A DNA stretch of 53,532 bases from an uncultured Rhodopila sp. (lineage in GTDB: Bacteria; Pseudomonadota; Alphaproteobacteria; Acetobacterales; Acetobacteraceae): the NCBI GenBank assembly GCA_903851415.1, contig CAINOE010000071.1, positions 1 through 53,532 on the forward strand, given 5' to 3'. Position numbers and translations under genes: made by a program. The notes under the pieces are model-generated. The model worked only from the letters and a program-made list of their open reading frames with translations. It did no database searches and was not told where the DNA came from. Positions 1-9,500 of this stretch are shown here, piece after piece; the stretch's first letter is position 1, and every line of letters starts with the position of its first letter.

Positions 1-20
1 CCAGTTTATGATTTTGTTTT

Positions 21-66
21 CTGATCGCATCGATCGGTCAGCTAGCTGACCGATCGATGCGATCAG
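21..66. repeat. Perfect 46-bp palindrome without spacer
   Basis: Each base from 21 to 43 pairs with its partner from 66 down to 44; symmetry stops exactly at 20/67. The centre is AGCTAGCT-like (CAGCTAGCTG) and the arms carry four GATC sites. It is preceded by a short AT-rich stretch with T runs and is not followed by a T tract on the plus strand, so it is not a standard terminator for plus-strand transcription. It could extrude as a cruciform, bind a symmetric dimer, or terminate an unseen gene to the left. Confidence 0.9.
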
Positions 67-135
67 GCCACGGACCTATTTACACAGTAGATCGGACACT
101 CCCGCCATCCTTTGCTGTATCCGGCAGCGCGAGTC

Positions 136-165
136 GTCAATGGCCGGGCCCGGCCCGGCCATGAC
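136..165. repeat. Short copy of the GTCATGGCCCGG palindrome family
   Basis: The arms GTCAATGGCCGGGC and GCCCGGCCATGAC face each other across a few bases. The same inward-facing ATGGCCCGG / CCGGGCCAT pattern recurs at least eight more times in the window. It lies in the leader before pyrD, and the reading frame that runs through it into pyrD is not thought to be translated. Confidence 0.7.
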
Positions 166-270
166 TCACAGGGCAACGGGCTGCCGCGCCGCACGCGCTA
201 TCGCCCTTTCGCGTGCCGCACGCGCCCGACCCTTTCACGACCAACCCCTTCAGGGCATAAGCCCGGCCCG

Positions 271-1335
271 ATGCTGTCCGTCCTGTCCTCCCTGGCGACT
301 CCCGCGTTGCGCCTGCTCGACCCCGAGCAGGCGCATACCCTGGCGATCCGCGCCCTCGCCCTCGGCATCGCGCCGCGCGCGCCGGAACCCGATCATCCCG
401 CCCTCGGCGTCACCGCGCTCGGCCGCCGCTTCAGCAACCCCATCGGCCTGGCCGCCGGCTTCGACAAGAACGCCGCCGCCGGTCCGGCGCTGCTGCGCCT
501 CGGGTTCGGCTTCGTCGAAACCGGCACCGTCACGCCGCTGCCGCAGGCCGGCAACCCGAAGCCCCGGATCTTCCGCCTGACCGAGGACCGCGCCGTGATC
601 AACCGGCTCGGCTTCAACAATGCCGGTCTTGCCGTCTATCTGCGCAACCTCCGCCGCCTGTCCGGCCGCACCATCCCGCTCGGCGCCAATGTCGGCATCA
701 ACAAGGAAGGCGCTGATCCCGTGCGCGACTACCCGGCGCTGATCGAGGCGGTAGGGCCGCTGGCCGATTATGCCGTCATCAACGTGTCCTCGCCCAACAC
801 CCCCGGCCTGCGCGGCCTCCAGTCCGAAGGCCAGCTTCGCGCCATCCTGAAAGCCGTCGGCACGGTGGCCAACCGGCCGCCGATTCTGGTGAAGGTTGCG
901 CCCGACCTGTCCCGGGACGGGTTGGCCGCGGTGGTGGAAACCTGCGTGGAAGAAGGCGTCCAGGGCCTGATCGTCGGCAACACCACGATCTCCCGTCCCG
1001 CCGGTTTGAAGTCCCCGCATGCGCGCGAAACCGGCGGATTATCCGGCGAGCCCCTGCGGGCGCTGTCCACTACTATGCTGGCGCGCGCCTCTCTGCTCGC
1101 CCGCGGCCGGCTGGTGCTGATCGGCACCGGCGGGATATCCACCGGCCGCGACGTGCTGACAAAAATTCAGGCGGGCGCCTCGCTGGTGCAGCTCTATACC
1201 GCGTTCGTCTATCACGGCCCGGCGCTGATCCCCCGCCTGAAGACCGAACTCCTCGCCGCCTTGCGTGACGAGCGGATCGCGGCCGTGCAGGATGCCGTCG
1301 GCACCCGGGCGCAACAACTGGCGGAGCAGGCCTGA
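271..1335 (+). CDS. pyrD: Dihydroorotate dehydrogenase (quinone), class 2
   Basis: Oxidises dihydroorotate to orotate in pyrimidine synthesis, passing electrons through FMN to membrane quinone. The 354-residue length fits class 2 enzymes. Visible signatures are NPIGLAAGFDKNA near residue 56 (FMN/phosphate region), NVSSPNTPGL at 171-180 carrying the catalytic serine typical of class 2, GLIVGNTT near 232 and GTGGISTG near 285. The N-terminal segment MLSVLSSLATPALRLLDPEQAH is the short amphipathic quinone-channel part of class 2. The open frame extends upstream to 112, but that extension crosses a palindromic repeat and is unlike the family, so the ATG at 271 is chosen. The next gene starts immediately after the stop codon, suggesting co-translation. 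Confidence 0.96.
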   Translation: MLSVLSSLATPALRLLDPEQAHTLAIRALALGIAPRAPEPDHPALGVTALGRRFSNPIGLAAGFDKNAAAGPALLRLGFGFVETGTVTPLPQAGNPKPRIFRLTEDRAVINRLGFNNAGLAVYLRNLRRLSGRTIPLGANVGINKEGADPVRDYPALIEAVGPLADYAVINVSSPNTPGLRGLQSEGQLRAILKAVGTVANRPPILVKVAPDLSRDGLAAVVETCVEEGVQGLIVGNTTISRPAGLKSPHARETGGLSGEPLRALSTTMLARASLLARGRLVLIGTGGISTGRDVLTKIQAGASLVQLYTAFVYHGPALIPRLKTELLAALRDERIAAVQDAVGTRAQQLAEQA

Positions 1336-2202
1336 ATGGAACATCTGTCCGGCTTCGCGCCGCTGGCCGAGCGGTATAACGGCTTCGTCCTCGATCTGTG
1401 GGGCGTCATCCACGACGGGGTGAACGCGTTTCCACACGCGGTGGACTGCCTGAGGCGGCTGCGCGATGCCGGCAAGCGGACGTTGCTGCTGTCCAACGTG
1501 CCGCGGCCGAACGTGGCGGTGCAAACGATGATGCAGCAGATGGGGATCGCCGATTCGCTGTATACCGGCATCCTCACCAGCGGGGAGGCGGTGCGGCTTG
1601 CCCTGATGTCGCCGCCGGACCTGTGGTGGGCGGAACTCGGCGAGCGCGTCTACCATCTGGGGCCCGAGCGCGACCGCCCGGTGTTCGACGGCCTGAAGCT
1701 GGTGCTGACGGAGTCGCCCGCGGATGCCGGCTTCGTCCTGAACACGGGTCCGGACGATCACCGCAACCCGAGCGACATGGCGGAGTTCGAGCCGATCCTG
1801 GCCGAATGCGCGCGGCACCGGCTGAAGATGATCTGCGCCAATCCGGATCTGGTGGTGATCCGCGGCGGGGTGCGCGTGCTGTGCGCGGGGTCTTTGGCGG
1901 TGCGATACCAGGAACTCGGCGGCGACGTGCGGTCGCTGGGCAAGCCCGATCCGGCGATCTACCAGCCGGTGCTGGAGCAACTCGGGCTGCCGCCGGAGCA
2001 GGTGCTGGCGGTGGGCGATTCGCTGCGCACCGACATCGCCGGGGCGGCGGGCGTCGATCTGGCTTCCTGCTGGGTGCTGAGCGGCATCCACGGCCGGGAT
2101 CTCGCCGACGGGGCAGGGGGGTTCGACACAGACCGGGCGGAAGCCGCCGCGCGTGCCGAGGGGGTCGACCCGGCGGTGACGGTGCCGCGGTTTGCCTGGT
2201 GA
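1336..2202 (+). CDS. HAD-superfamily class IIA phosphatase (TIGR01459-type)
   Basis: The 288-residue protein begins with the HAD motif I region FVLDLWGVIHDG; Asp20 is the expected nucleophile, and Trp replaces the usual second Asp, as in this alphaproteobacterial subfamily. LLLSNVPRP near residue 55 is motif II, and AVGDSLRTDIAGAAG near the C-terminus is the metal-binding motif IV. Class IIA members are phosphatases of small phosphoester metabolites such as nucleotides and sugar phosphates; the substrate here is unknown. Its ATG abuts the pyrD stop codon, so the two are expected to be one transcript. Whether it takes part in nucleotide metabolism is an inference from this coupling only. Confidence 0.88.
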   Translation: MEHLSGFAPLAERYNGFVLDLWGVIHDGVNAFPHAVDCLRRLRDAGKRTLLLSNVPRPNVAVQTMMQQMGIADSLYTGILTSGEAVRLALMSPPDLWWAELGERVYHLGPERDRPVFDGLKLVLTESPADAGFVLNTGPDDHRNPSDMAEFEPILAECARHRLKMICANPDLVVIRGGVRVLCAGSLAVRYQELGGDVRSLGKPDPAIYQPVLEQLGLPPEQVLAVGDSLRTDIAGAAGVDLASCWVLSGIHGRDLADGAGGFDTDRAEAAARAEGVDPAVTVPRFAW

Positions 2203-2232
2203 AGGGCGGGTATTCGCCGATCCGTCACGGTC

Positions 2233-4647
2233 CTAACCTTCGATCAGCCCCGGCTCCCTGCAGGGCACCGGCCGCTGCTCTGCTGCGACCGCCCGAAGCT
2301 GAACCAGCAGACTTTGCAGCTCGCGGATCGTGAACGGCTTGCGCAACAACCCCGCAAGCTGCCCGACTGCCACATCGGCCTCCGACAGTTCAGCATAACC
2401 GGTGATCAGCGCAATCGGCGCCGTCACGCCGCGCTCGCGGAGTTCGCCGGCCAGTTGCAGTCCGTTCATCCCCGGCATCGCGTAATCCAGCAGGATGATC
2501 TTCGGCGGCGGCGACAGCTTGTCGATCAGGCCCAGAGCCTGCTCCCCGCCTGAAGCCTGCACCACCTCGCATCCCAGGTCGCGGGCCATCTCCACCGTCA
2601 CCTGACGCACGGCGTTGTCGTCATCCACCACCAGCACCAGCTCGTGCGGCGACCCGGGCGCGGGCAGCGCCAGTTCCGGCGGCGGACCATTCTCCGCCGC
2701 CTCGGCTTCCTCCGCCCGCGGCAGAATGAGCGTGACCCGCGTTCCCTGCCCGGGTTCGCTGTCGATCATGACGCTGCCGCCGGACTGCCGCGCCATCCCG
2801 TACACCTGGCTGAGCCCCAGGCCGGACCCGGCGCCCGGGCCCTTGGTTGTGAAGAACGGATCGAACGCCCGCGCCTTGACCTCCGGGGTCATGCCGATCC
2901 CGGTATCGGAGATGCAGATGCGGACGTAGTTGCCGGGCGCCAGATCGCCGTCCGATACCAACACGGATCCGACCGCCCCCGCCGTCACGTTGGAGGTGCT
3001 CAGGGTCAGCCGGCCGCCATCCGGCATCGCGTCGCGGGCATTCAGGCAGAGGTTCAGGATCGCCGCCTCCACCTGGCTCGGGTCGACCATCGCCGGCCAC
3101 AGCTCGTCGCTGAGTTCGGAAGCCACCTGCACCCGCCGCCCCAGCGTGCTGGTGGCCAGCGTGATCAGTTCCCTCAGCAGCGCATTCATATCCGTCGGCC
3201 GCGCCGCCAGGCGCTGGCGGCGCGAGAAGGCAAGCAAACGGGACGTCAGTTGCGCTCCCCGCTGCACCGCGCCCGTGGCCCGTTCGATCAGCCGCTGCAG
3301 CTTTTCGGAATCGCTGTCGGTCCAGTCCTTGCCCGGCTGCGGCATCCGGCGCTCCATCAGCTCCAGGTTGCCGAGGACCGTCGCCAGCATGTTGTTGAAA
3401 TCATGCGCGATGCCGCCGGCGAGCTGGCCGACGGCCTGCAGCTTCTGCGCCTGGTGCAAAGCGGCCTCGGTCTTTTCCCGGCCGGCGATTTCCACCTGAA
3501 GGCGGTTGTTGCTTTCGGACAGTTCGCGCGTCCGCTCGGCCACCTGGGCTTCGAGGAAGCTGCTTTGCAGGCGCCGCTCCATCTCTCGCGCCTGCAAACC
3601 GGCGGCCATGGCGTTGAAGGACTGCGACAGCGCGGCGAATTCGGATCCGGCGTCGGTCAGCGACGCGCGGGCGCTGAGATCGCCCTCCCGCCATTTGCGC
3701 GCCGCCCGCAGCAACGCTTCCGTCGGCTGGTAGATGAAGCGGCGGCCGGCGAACCAGGCCAGGAAGACGGCGACGCTGGCAGCCGCCGCGACCGCCAGCA
3801 GATCCTGGAATGTCGCCTGGTCGATATCCGCTGTCAGCGGCGGCAACAGCAGGCACTCCAGGACTTCCACACCGGCCGGCGATGTGGCCGGGACGAAGGC
3901 CGTCAGGTAGGTTCGTCCATCCGGGCCGGTTACGGCCTTCACTCCCGGGACTGGCCCGGTCGCAGCCGGTTTCAGCCAGTCCGGCAGCTTCTGCCCGGTC
4001 CAATCCTCTGACCCCGGCACCCGCGCCACGATCGTCCCGTCCCGATCGGCGATCATCAATGAAGCGCCGGCAATCGACGGCGCCTGATCGGCCTTCGCCG
4101 ATTCCAGGTGCTTCGCCAGCCAGTCCACATCCAGGGCGGCCAGCAGCACGCGCGGTTGGGAGTCGGGCGAAAGGCCCGGCACGGGAACCGCCACAGGCAA
4201 ATAGCGGCCGTCCTGGCCAGACCCTGAAACCAGCTTGCCGACGCTGATCTCCGCCGCGCCGGCCAGTCCGGCCAGCCAATCGTAACGGCCAGTGTCCAGT
4301 CCCGCGGGCGTCCCTGCCGAGGCGCACAGGACGCCCCCTCCGGCAGGCGACAGCAAAGCCAGGAAGCGATACTCGGTCAGGCTGGTCCGCAACGCGGTCA
4401 GCCGATCGTCGCAGGCGCGGCCGTTGGCGTGGATCTCGGGAAACTGCGCCGCCAGCGCGCCAAGCTGACGGGCGGCATCGACGATACTGGACATGTCGGC
4501 AGTCTCGAGCTCGGCCTGCCGCAGCACCATGCCGCCGAGCTGCTCGTGACGCTCGGCATACAGGTTGATCTGCGAATAGACCTGCACCGTCAGAATCGGC
4601 AGCAGGCAACCGAGAATGAGAAGAACCAGTCTCGTTGAAAGTTTCAT
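2233..4647 (-). CDS. Membrane hybrid sensor histidine kinase with receiver domain
   Basis: 804 residues. The order is: membrane segment about 7-27, an extracytoplasmic sensor region to about 280 that looks like a double Cache-type fold, second membrane segment about 284-303, HAMP about 304-352, a coiled-coil stretch, HisKA with GGIAHDFNNML (His415), HATPase with N-box around 532-536, DTGIGM (581-586) and a GSGLGLS G2 box, and a C-terminal receiver domain with VVDDD (674-678) and phospho-acceptor Asp721 in LLDYAMPGMNG. The AHDFNN-type phosphorylation box is typical of HisKA kinases carrying a terminal receiver. No separate response regulator lies next to it, so the output partner is unknown. 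It converges on the pyrD transcript with about 30 bp between them. Confidence 0.93.
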   Translation of the reverse strand: MKLSTRLVLLILGCLLPILTVQVYSQINLYAERHEQLGGMVLRQAELETADMSSIVDAARQLGALAAQFPEIHANGRACDDRLTALRTSLTEYRFLALLSPAGGGVLCASAGTPAGLDTGRYDWLAGLAGAAEISVGKLVSGSGQDGRYLPVAVPVPGLSPDSQPRVLLAALDVDWLAKHLESAKADQAPSIAGASLMIADRDGTIVARVPGSEDWTGQKLPDWLKPAATGPVPGVKAVTGPDGRTYLTAFVPATSPAGVEVLECLLLPPLTADIDQATFQDLLAVAAAASVAVFLAWFAGRRFIYQPTEALLRAARKWREGDLSARASLTDAGSEFAALSQSFNAMAAGLQAREMERRLQSSFLEAQVAERTRELSESNNRLQVEIAGREKTEAALHQAQKLQAVGQLAGGIAHDFNNMLATVLGNLELMERRMPQPGKDWTDSDSEKLQRLIERATGAVQRGAQLTSRLLAFSRRQRLAARPTDMNALLRELITLATSTLGRRVQVASELSDELWPAMVDPSQVEAAILNLCLNARDAMPDGGRLTLSTSNVTAGAVGSVLVSDGDLAPGNYVRICISDTGIGMTPEVKARAFDPFFTTKGPGAGSGLGLSQVYGMARQSGGSVMIDSEPGQGTRVTLILPRAEEAEAAENGPPPELALPAPGSPHELVLVVDDDNAVRQVTVEMARDLGCEVVQASGGEQALGLIDKLSPPPKIILLDYAMPGMNGLQLAGELRERGVTAPIALITGYAELSEADVAVGQLAGLLRKPFTIRELQSLLVQLRAVAAEQRPVPCREPGLIEG

Positions 4648-5311
4648 CCCACGAAGCCCCGCTCCCCCGTTTGCTCACGGAAGGACACTTGTATCGTGGG
4701 ATCAATGGTCGCTGAGGTCATGTTACAAAAACCGCGCCCCCTTGGCATGTCGGATGGCACTGGCGTGAAGATCCGTCCGGCATGGTTTTGCCTGCGGACA
4801 CGTTACCAATTTGGTCCGCTGAACAGAACACGTATAAGTGCTTGAAAGCGAGCGCATTCCAGCGGTTTCCGACTTCACGATTTAGCGACGCGGCGGGAGG
4901 TCGGTGTGATAGCGGAAAAACAAAGCCTCCATCATAGACTTAGGCCTCCGCCGGATCATCGGCCCGGGCAACGGTTGCAAAGGTGATCTGAACGGCGTCG
5001 GCGAGCGAAACCTTTACGCTGCCCGACTCGTGCAACGGTGTCTTTCGCCGGCCATTCGGGGGACAGCCGGCAAAGGCCGCCCCCGGCACCCGCCCCGGTC
5101 GCAGATCCGTCGACGCCAGATCGACATCGTCAGCGTCCGCCCGCGAAACAGGGCTGGTCCCGTTGGTCCGCATCGCCTTCTCCATGACGCTCCGGCAGGC
5201 GCGGCGTGCGCGTGCCGGAGGCTACGCTAAAGCGTCATGGGTGAACGAAGAGTTAACAGTTCGGTTCCCGAGCGCAGCCCGCTGGCTGAACTGAGGGCTC
5301 GCACGCAAGTG
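4648..5311. other. 664-bp region without a convincing gene
   Basis: It lies upstream of the minus-strand kinase and downstream of the minus-strand small secreted gene, so it should hold the kinase promoter. One minus-strand frame (4940-5185, 81 codons, starting MEKAMRTNGT) has an ATG preceded by GGAG at close range, but its composition (many Ala, Asp, Pro, Arg) and lack of any recognisable motif leave it unsupported. No tRNA, riboswitch or clear terminator was seen. Confidence 0.5.
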
Positions 5312-5614
5312 TTATCGTAGCGGCACGGTGACACTGATCCCGGGGGTCTGGATCGGCTTGCGGTCCTCGGCGGTCTGAAACCGCGAACCCGGGGCAAATC
5401 CGAAACCCGGGTCCGGCGAATCGGAGCGATACAGCCTGACATCGACCGTCGGCCGTTCGGTCGCCGGCGCCACCGGAGCCCGGGCGTCAAAGTCGGGCGT
5501 CGGCGCCGCCTCGGCCATCGGCGGGTTCTCGGGCGGGATCGGAGGTATCGGCAGATCCTCAGCGAAAGCCGGAGAACCGAGGATCATCAGGCACAGCCAA
5601 AGCGTGCGTGTCAT
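5312..5614 (-). CDS. Small secreted proline-rich protein, unknown function
   Basis: 100 residues. MTRTLWLCLMILGSPAFAED is a good Sec signal peptide with an AFA-ED cleavage site. The mature part is rich in Pro, Asp and Ala (LPIPPIPPENPP; APVAPATERP) and ends in ISVTVPLR, which could be a single beta strand. No family is recognised. The ATG overlaps the stop codon of the upstream NUDIX gene in an ATGA arrangement, which is the main evidence that it is translated. Function is unknown; a periplasmic or outer-membrane accessory role is only a guess. Confidence 0.65.
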   Translation of the reverse strand: MTRTLWLCLMILGSPAFAEDLPIPPIPPENPPMAEAAPTPDFDARAPVAPATERPTVDVRLYRSDSPDPGFGFAPGSRFQTAEDRKPIQTPGISVTVPLR

Positions 5615-6189
5615 GGTACTGTCCCTCCAGGTCGTTCAGCCGGGGGCGGCGGCAGGCGGTGCGCGCCGCGGACATCGTGCGGCGGGTTGCCGGCCGGCCG
5701 TCCCAGCGTTCCGGATCCGGCGTCCCGCCAGGCATGCAAGGCCCAGTGAACCGAGGGGAAGGCGATCTCGTCCCACGGTATGTCGTCCCAGGCGAACAGC
5801 CGGACCTCCTGGCTTTCCGCGCCGGCGGCAAACGCCGGCCCGTCCGAACCGGCAAAGCGGGCACGGAAAATGACCTGCACCTGGCCAATACGGGCGATGC
5901 TGAACACGCCAAGGATGCCGTCGATCGCGATGGACGCTTCGGCTTCCTCCAGCGCTTCGCGCGCCGCCCCTTCCTGCAGGGTTTCGCCCAGTTCGAGATA
6001 GCCGGCGGGAATGGTCCAGAAACCGAGGCGCGGCTCGATGGCCCGCCGGCACATCAGAACCCTGTCCCCGGCCCCGATGACGGACCCGACGACCACCTTG
6101 GGATTTTCGTAGGCGACATAGCCGCAGTTCGTGCAGACGGAACGTTCCCGGTTGTCACCTTCTGGAATCAGCCTTTTGAATGAAGCCAT
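5611..6189 (-). CDS. NUDIX hydrolase with N-terminal zinc-ribbon CxxC
   Basis: 192 residues from the ATG chosen here; the frame is open for another 30 codons upstream but those residues are not family-like. The Nudix box spans about 63-85 (G63, E69, REALEE at 77-82) and matches GX5EX7REUXEE. Two cysteines in CTNCG (19-22) form half of a zinc ribbon, as in ADP-ribose or NADH pyrophosphatase-like members. The enzyme would hydrolyse a nucleoside diphosphate linked to another moiety; which one cannot be told. A roughly 45-residue Pro/Arg-rich tail follows the domain. Translation is probably coupled to the downstream small secreted protein through a 4-bp overlap. Confidence 0.88.
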   Translation of the reverse strand: MASFKRLIPEGDNRERSVCTNCGYVAYENPKVVVGSVIGAGDRVLMCRRAIEPRLGFWTIPAGYLELGETLQEGAAREALEEAEASIAIDGILGVFSIARIGQVQVIFRARFAGSDGPAFAAGAESQEVRLFAWDDIPWDEIAFPSVHWALHAWRDAGSGTLGRPAGNPPHDVRGAHRLPPPPAERPGGTVP

Positions 6190-6342
6190 GCTGAGGAAGC
6201 TGATCCAACACGGGCCCGGGATCAAGCAGCATGCGGTGGCTTGCGCATTTTTTGTGCAGATATGTGCGGGCCAGGCCACAGCGTGCCCCGGATTCGCAGC
6301 GCCCTTTCGCCCCGCCGCGACGACGAAGCCCTTGCCGTCTGC

Positions 6343-6546
6343 TCAAACCGTCAGGTCGAGCAGCGAGCCTCTGGGCATCGTCCGTGCCGGCGCCCCGGAC
6401 GGAGCGGCCGCGGCCTTGGGCGGCTGCGGCGTCGCGGGCGCCGCCGCCGGCTGCGGGTTGAGCGCCCGAACCGGCTGCGGGCGGGCAGCCGGAGCAATCG
6501 GGGCGGCTGCCTTGGCGACCCCGGAAAGTGTCGTAGGGGACAACAT
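6343..6546 (-). CDS. Small Ala/Pro-rich hypothetical protein
   Basis: 67 residues from the ATG (a GTG three codons earlier is also possible). The body is low-complexity Ala-Pro-Gln and ends with PRGSLLDLTV, which looks like a defined short motif after a disordered linker. It begins 39 bp after the stop codon of the upstream hybrid kinase on the same strand and could be its last cistron. No Shine-Dalgarno sequence is obvious and no family is recognised, so it may be spurious; high-GC codon bias alone can keep such frames open. Confidence 0.35.
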   Translation of the reverse strand: MLSPTTLSGVAKAAAPIAPAARPQPVRALNPQPAAAPATPQPPKAAAAPSGAPARTMPRGSLLDLTV

Positions 6547-6585
6547 GGCGGCCACTCTGCCGCAAGAAGGTAAACAAACCGTTAA

Positions 6586-9500
6586 TCAAACGACCTCGGC
6601 ATGCGAAATTTCCCGCAACATGCGCGCCGCCTCGGCCAGATCCGCCTCCACCTCGCCGGCGACCGCGGTGGACAAGGTGAGCGAGTCGCCGTCCCGCGCC
6701 GCCGCCAGGATCATGCGCAAACGGGTTTCCAGCGCGGCCATGCCGTATCCGCCGGCCATGCCCACCATGGCATGGGCATGCGCGATGATCGCGCCCGGAC
6801 TTCCCGCCGCAATCGCCCGGCGCAATGCCGGCAGGCGGTGATCGAGATCGGCGATGCACTCCTCCACCAGGTTGATGAAGGTTTCCGGCGCCAGGTGGGT
6901 CCGCAATTCCCGGATCCGCGTCAGCGACAGCACCGCCCATGGATCGTGCGCCTGCGGCCTGGCGGATATGTCGGCCGGAGCCTTCGCCGCGGCAGCGCCC
7001 CCGGGTGCTGCCCAAACGTATGTGCGCAGGGCTTCGAGCAGCTCGGCCAGGGCGACCGGTTTGCCAAGGATGCCGTTCATTCCGGCCTCTCTGAACACCG
7101 CCGAATCCTCCTCCGTCACGTTGGCGGTCAGCGCGACGATCGGCGTCAGGCCAGCCGGGTCCGGCAGCGACCGGATCGCCCGGGTGGCTTCCTGGCCGCC
7201 CATGCCCGGCATGAAGATATCCATCAATATCAGATCGTAGGGCGCTTGCTGAACCGCCTGGACAGCCGCCTGGCCGGAACCGACGACATCGACCGAATGC
7301 CCCTCCCGCCGCAGCAGGGTCGCGGTGACGAGCTGATTCGCCAGGATGTCGTCGGCCAGCAGAATGCGGGTGCGCGGCACCGGCCGCCGCGGGTCCGCCC
7401 GCAGACGCGCCGCTGCGCTGCCATCGGCGGGTCCGGCCTCCGCCTTCGGCGCGGCGCCACCCGTCCGTGGCTCGCCCCCTTGCGACTCACCTGTTTGGAT
7501 GCCGGCAGTCCGGACCGCGCTGAGCGCCTCCGCCTGAACTGAGCCGTCCCGCCGGTCCCGGAGCGGCAGCGCGGTTGCCGGAAGGCTGATCCAGAACGCA
7601 TTGCCGCTGCCCCCGTCTTCCCGGGTCCAGGGTTCGCAGCCGATTTCGCCGCCCATCAGGGCCATCAGATGATGGCAGATCGACAACCCCAGGCCGGTGC
7701 CGTCGAGCTCTTCGCCTTCGGGCCGATCGGCGCGGGAGAACGGCCTGAACAGGGTTTCACGTTCGTGCCGCGGGATCATCGGCCCGCCATCCTTGACCAT
7801 GAGCGTGGCCGCACGGGACTCGTCCGGTCCCGGTTCAGCCGTTAGCCAGACCTCTCCCGGCCGGGCGTATTTGAGCGCGTTCGAGAGCAGGTTGAGCAGC
7901 ACCTGCCGCAGCCGCCCGGGGTCGGTCAGCAGTGTCGCCGGCGTGCCTTGGGCCACGCCGATACGCAGCGCGATCCCGCGCTCCGCCGCCTGCGGCGCGA
8001 ACATTTCGGTGCACGAGCCGAGCAACTGGCGCAGATCGAACAGGCCTGGCCGGATGACCAGTTTTCCGGCCTCCATCTGCGACAACGCCAGGATGTCGTT
8101 GAGCAGGCCGGACAGCGCGTCGCCGGACTGCCGTGCCAGTGCCAGCAGCGATTGCTGCGGCGGCGACAGAGCGCTGTCGCCGAGCAGGCGCAAGGTGTTG
8201 AGCAGGGTGTTCAGCGGCGTGCGGATTTCATGGCTGACGATGGCGACGAAGCGGGACTTCGCGGCATTCGCCGCTTCCGCCCCGGCGTGCGCCCGGCGCA
8301 GCTCCTCCTCGATCCGCTTGTGATCGGTTATGTCGGAATACAGCGTGACGAAGCCGCCGTCCGGCAGCCTGTTGCGCCGCAATTCGAGCATGCGCCCCTC
8401 GGGCGTCTGCCGTTGCACCACGCCGTACGGCGCCGCGCGCACCGCAGCGATCCGCCGCTCCACTTCCGCCTCGGGATCGTCTATGCGCCCGAACTGGCCG
8501 GTGGCGACCTGGGCGCGCAGAACCTCCTGCATCGGCAGGCCGACGCGCAGGATCTCCTCCGGAACGCCCGCGATCCGCGGAAACCGGGCGTTCCATTCCA
8601 CCAGGCGCAGATCGCCGTCGAACATCGAAACGCCGTCGGCCATGCCGGCCAGCGTCGCCTCCAGGCGCTCTGCTTTGGCGGTCACCAGGGAGCGGGCGGC
8701 CTCGAGTTGCGCATTGGCGGCGGTGAGGATCCCGCCGTCCCTGGCCATCGAATGCTCCCGCTTGCGGGCAAGGCGGGTCCCGTTGACCAGCAGCCCGGCG
8801 AGGCCCGCGAGCAGCGCAGTGATGCAGACGGCGAAGATTTCAGCTTCCCGGCGCCAGGTGGTGGCCGGGATCATGGCCTCCGCTTCGTCCATCGCCACGA
8901 CCAGCACGAGATCCCGGCCGGGAATGCGCCGCCAGGCGTGGATGCGCTGCTCCGGGTCGTTTGCGGTCGGTCCGGTCCACTGGCCCTTGTCGCCGCGCTG
9001 GATGGCGGCGAACATCCGGGTCTCGCTGACGCTGACATCGGGATCGATCGCCGCGGGGCCGACGGTTCCGCGCATCTTGCCGTCGTTCAGCCCGATCAGG
9101 GTGACGAAGCCGCCGCGGCCGAGATCGGTTTGCCTGAAGACGTCGATGATCGCCGCGATGCGGTAGTCGGCGTCGATCACGCCGGCGAACGACCCGTCGG
9201 GATGGTGCAGCGGCCGGGCCACGTTCATGTGCCATTGCCGCATGAAGGCGTCGATGGTGGCCGGCCCGATATACATCGTGCCGGCCGGCGCATCCGGTGC
9301 CGACAAAGCTTTGAAGTAGTCCAGCCCGGAGACATCCGCATTGATCGCCGGCAGCACGGAGGACTGGCGGACGATCCCGGCGGCATCGGTCAGCACCATG
9401 TCGCGGCTGATCCCGCTGAGCACCACCGCCTGGCTGCGCCGGGACTCGAGATTGAAATCGTTCGGATTTTGTTCCCGGGCGGTCGCCAGCATCTGCAGCG

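Noticed and set aside
112..270. N-terminal extension of pyrD by 53 codons
   Set aside because: It reads through a palindromic repeat, has no family resemblance, and the ATG at 271 gives the expected class 2 N-terminus.
4940..5185. 81-codon minus-strand frame in the large gap upstream of the first kinase
   Set aside because: GGAG is close to the ATG, but composition is non-protein-like and no motif or coupling supports it.
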